Below, piece after piece: positions 62,845-64,000 of a stretch of DNA of 64,000 nucleotides. How positions within the stretch are numbered: position 1 is the stretch's first letter; each line of letters opens with the position of its first letter. Position numbers and translations under genes: made by a program. The stretch is from contig OU612071.1 in the NCBI GenBank assembly GCA_914767715.1, positions 62,001 to 126,000 on the forward strand, in the 5' to 3' direction. The notes under the pieces are model-generated. The model had not been told where the DNA came from and did no database searches. It worked only from the letters and a program-made list of their open reading frames with translations. The DNA comes from Membranipora membranacea (taxonomy: Eukaryota > Bryozoa > Gymnolaemata > Cheilostomatida > Membraniporidae).

Positions 62845-63594
62845 TGGTTGGTTGGTTTATTTTGTCACAAACATTAGGTATGCTGCGAGATTGAGTGTTT
62901 ATACTGTTACATGAGTAGGGAATACGAAAAAGAAACATAAACAAAATGAGTAAAGTAAAGTCTGACTTCTAGTGGATTAAAAAATATCTTGCAATATCAA
63001 AATCAAGTGTCTGAGGAATGAGTCTTTACCCCAGGCAGTTCCGTATTTAAGGTTGCGATATGTGCCTGAGGGGAGTTTCTCAAGAAAATTGTTTAAAAAA
63101 TGTTCGTCATCATGTATTATCTGCAGGGCCAGGTTCTTTGTACGTTTTGATATGACTGAATCTAGGTCCCCAATATCAAGACCTAGTCTGTCGCCTTGCT
63201 AAAAAAAAACTTTCTCAGAGCTTTCTTGTCTCGTGAATAAATACTAGGGAACAAAATAGGTAGGCAGTAGGTTAGAATGGATACAATAAAACTTTTAAAT
63301 AACATGCAGGCTAAAGGCTTTGTACTCTGACAATTAAAGGTTCTGATGACAAACATTCTCTGATTTGCTTTGGATACAACATTATTGACATGATCTTCGA
63401 AACGTAATTTGTTATCAAAGAGAACTCCCAAATATTTAACATTGTCACAAAAATCTATTTTTACACCACATAATTCGAGAGTAGGACTGTCAGGTTTATC
63501 TCTCTTAGTGGAGAAAAGCATCCCTTGGGTTTTAGAAGGACTAAGTAATAAGTCGAGTTCTTTGCATAGACCAGAGATTCTAGTCATATTGTGT
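62845..63594 (-). mobile_element. 5'-truncated LINE fragment, same family as 14313-16352
   Basis: On the minus strand it begins at RISGLCKELDLLLSPSKTQG and continues through VKYLGVLFDNKLRFEDHVNN to KKALRKFF. The 3' tail is the GGTTGGTTGG-type repeat at 62845. A run of A/T at ~63199 breaks the frame relative to the other copy. It lacks everything upstream of the RT thumb region. The 5' break is at ~63594. Confidence 0.9.
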
Positions 63595-64000
63595 AAGCAG
63601 GCTGATGGTGTATATATAAATCTTGTGACATCAGTGACTTTGCAGGGGTATTACAGAGCCACATTCTTATATTAAAAAGCACAAGACCAAGTTGATGTGC
63701 GGACAATACCTCATTTTCTATGACTGCTACAGGGAATCCGTCCGTTTGAGAACAGTCCACTCTGCCTACGTGGAAGACCTGGGGTCCCTAGATTATCTCA
63801 CCATTACAGCCACGTGTTGCTATGTTTCATTAAAAAATCCACAAATTTTGCAACTTCAAGCCTCTGGGTAAAGATGTTTTTTTTACTGAGGACAGTTTCG
63901 CGGCATAGTCATAGCTTATAGAAATAACCAAAGTCTAGTAAATGTTAGCTAACAACAAACATTACCGATGCACGCCTGCGAGAAAAGTCCAACTTTTCAC
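63595..64000. other. non-coding edge, no gene seen
   Basis: Nothing is recognised in the last 400 bases. Confidence 0.35.

Overview
This is eukaryotic nuclear DNA from an animal, most likely a sponge or another early-branching metazoan. The evidence is GT/AG introns that can be followed in phase through several genes, Gly-X-Y collagen exons, a THAP/P-type transposon, BEL/Pao, Gypsy and LINE retroelements, and a family of ankyrin / nucleotidyltransferase / TPR proteins. The species assignment is inference. The sequence is AT-rich and mostly non-coding, and broken mobile elements outnumber host genes.

Layout. Positions 1250-9925 hold a minus-strand three-exon gene (ankyrin repeats, then a GlnD-like nucleotidyltransferase, then TPRs) bracketed by inverted copies of a 340-380 bp repeat. 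About 41 kb downstream (42353-50828) lies a second, direct copy of the block. It has decayed into a pseudogene and lost nearly all its ankyrin repeats. From 10.5 to 12.2 kb is a dead Ty3/Gypsy fragment. From 12.5 to 16.6 kb are pieces of an unrecognised minus-strand gene whose introns have received a TTAA-flanked palindromic element and a LINE. From 16.6 to 28.6 kb the DNA is almost gene-free and carries several MITE-like inverted-repeat elements, two of them with clear target-site duplications (TTA; a 9-mer). From 28.6 to 33.5 kb a complete-length P element (3.6 kb, 8-bp duplication) interrupts a decayed MULE-like reading frame. From 34.6 to 41.1 kb lie BEL/Pao pieces in the order pol, then LTR-like sequence, then gag.

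From 50.9 to 56.3 kb is a 5.3-kb DNA transposon with GAGGCAATTGGG termini flanked by TTAA. It carries a seven-exon transposase-like gene on the minus strand. A U2 snRNA-derived retroposon with a 17-bp target-site duplication sits inside it. From 56.4 to 58.7 kb are exons of a damaged non-fibrillar collagen gene. From 59.9 to 61.3 kb is a 44-bp minisatellite of about 32 copies, and at the right end is a second, inverted fragment of the same LINE.

The only host gene that looks largely preserved is the ankyrin/nucleotidyltransferase/TPR gene at 4.5-9.2 kb. Even that gene has an in-frame TGA, which is shared with its duplicate. The most notable signals are that gene block and its conserved TGA, the U2-derived retroposon, the nested P element, and the TTAA transposon.
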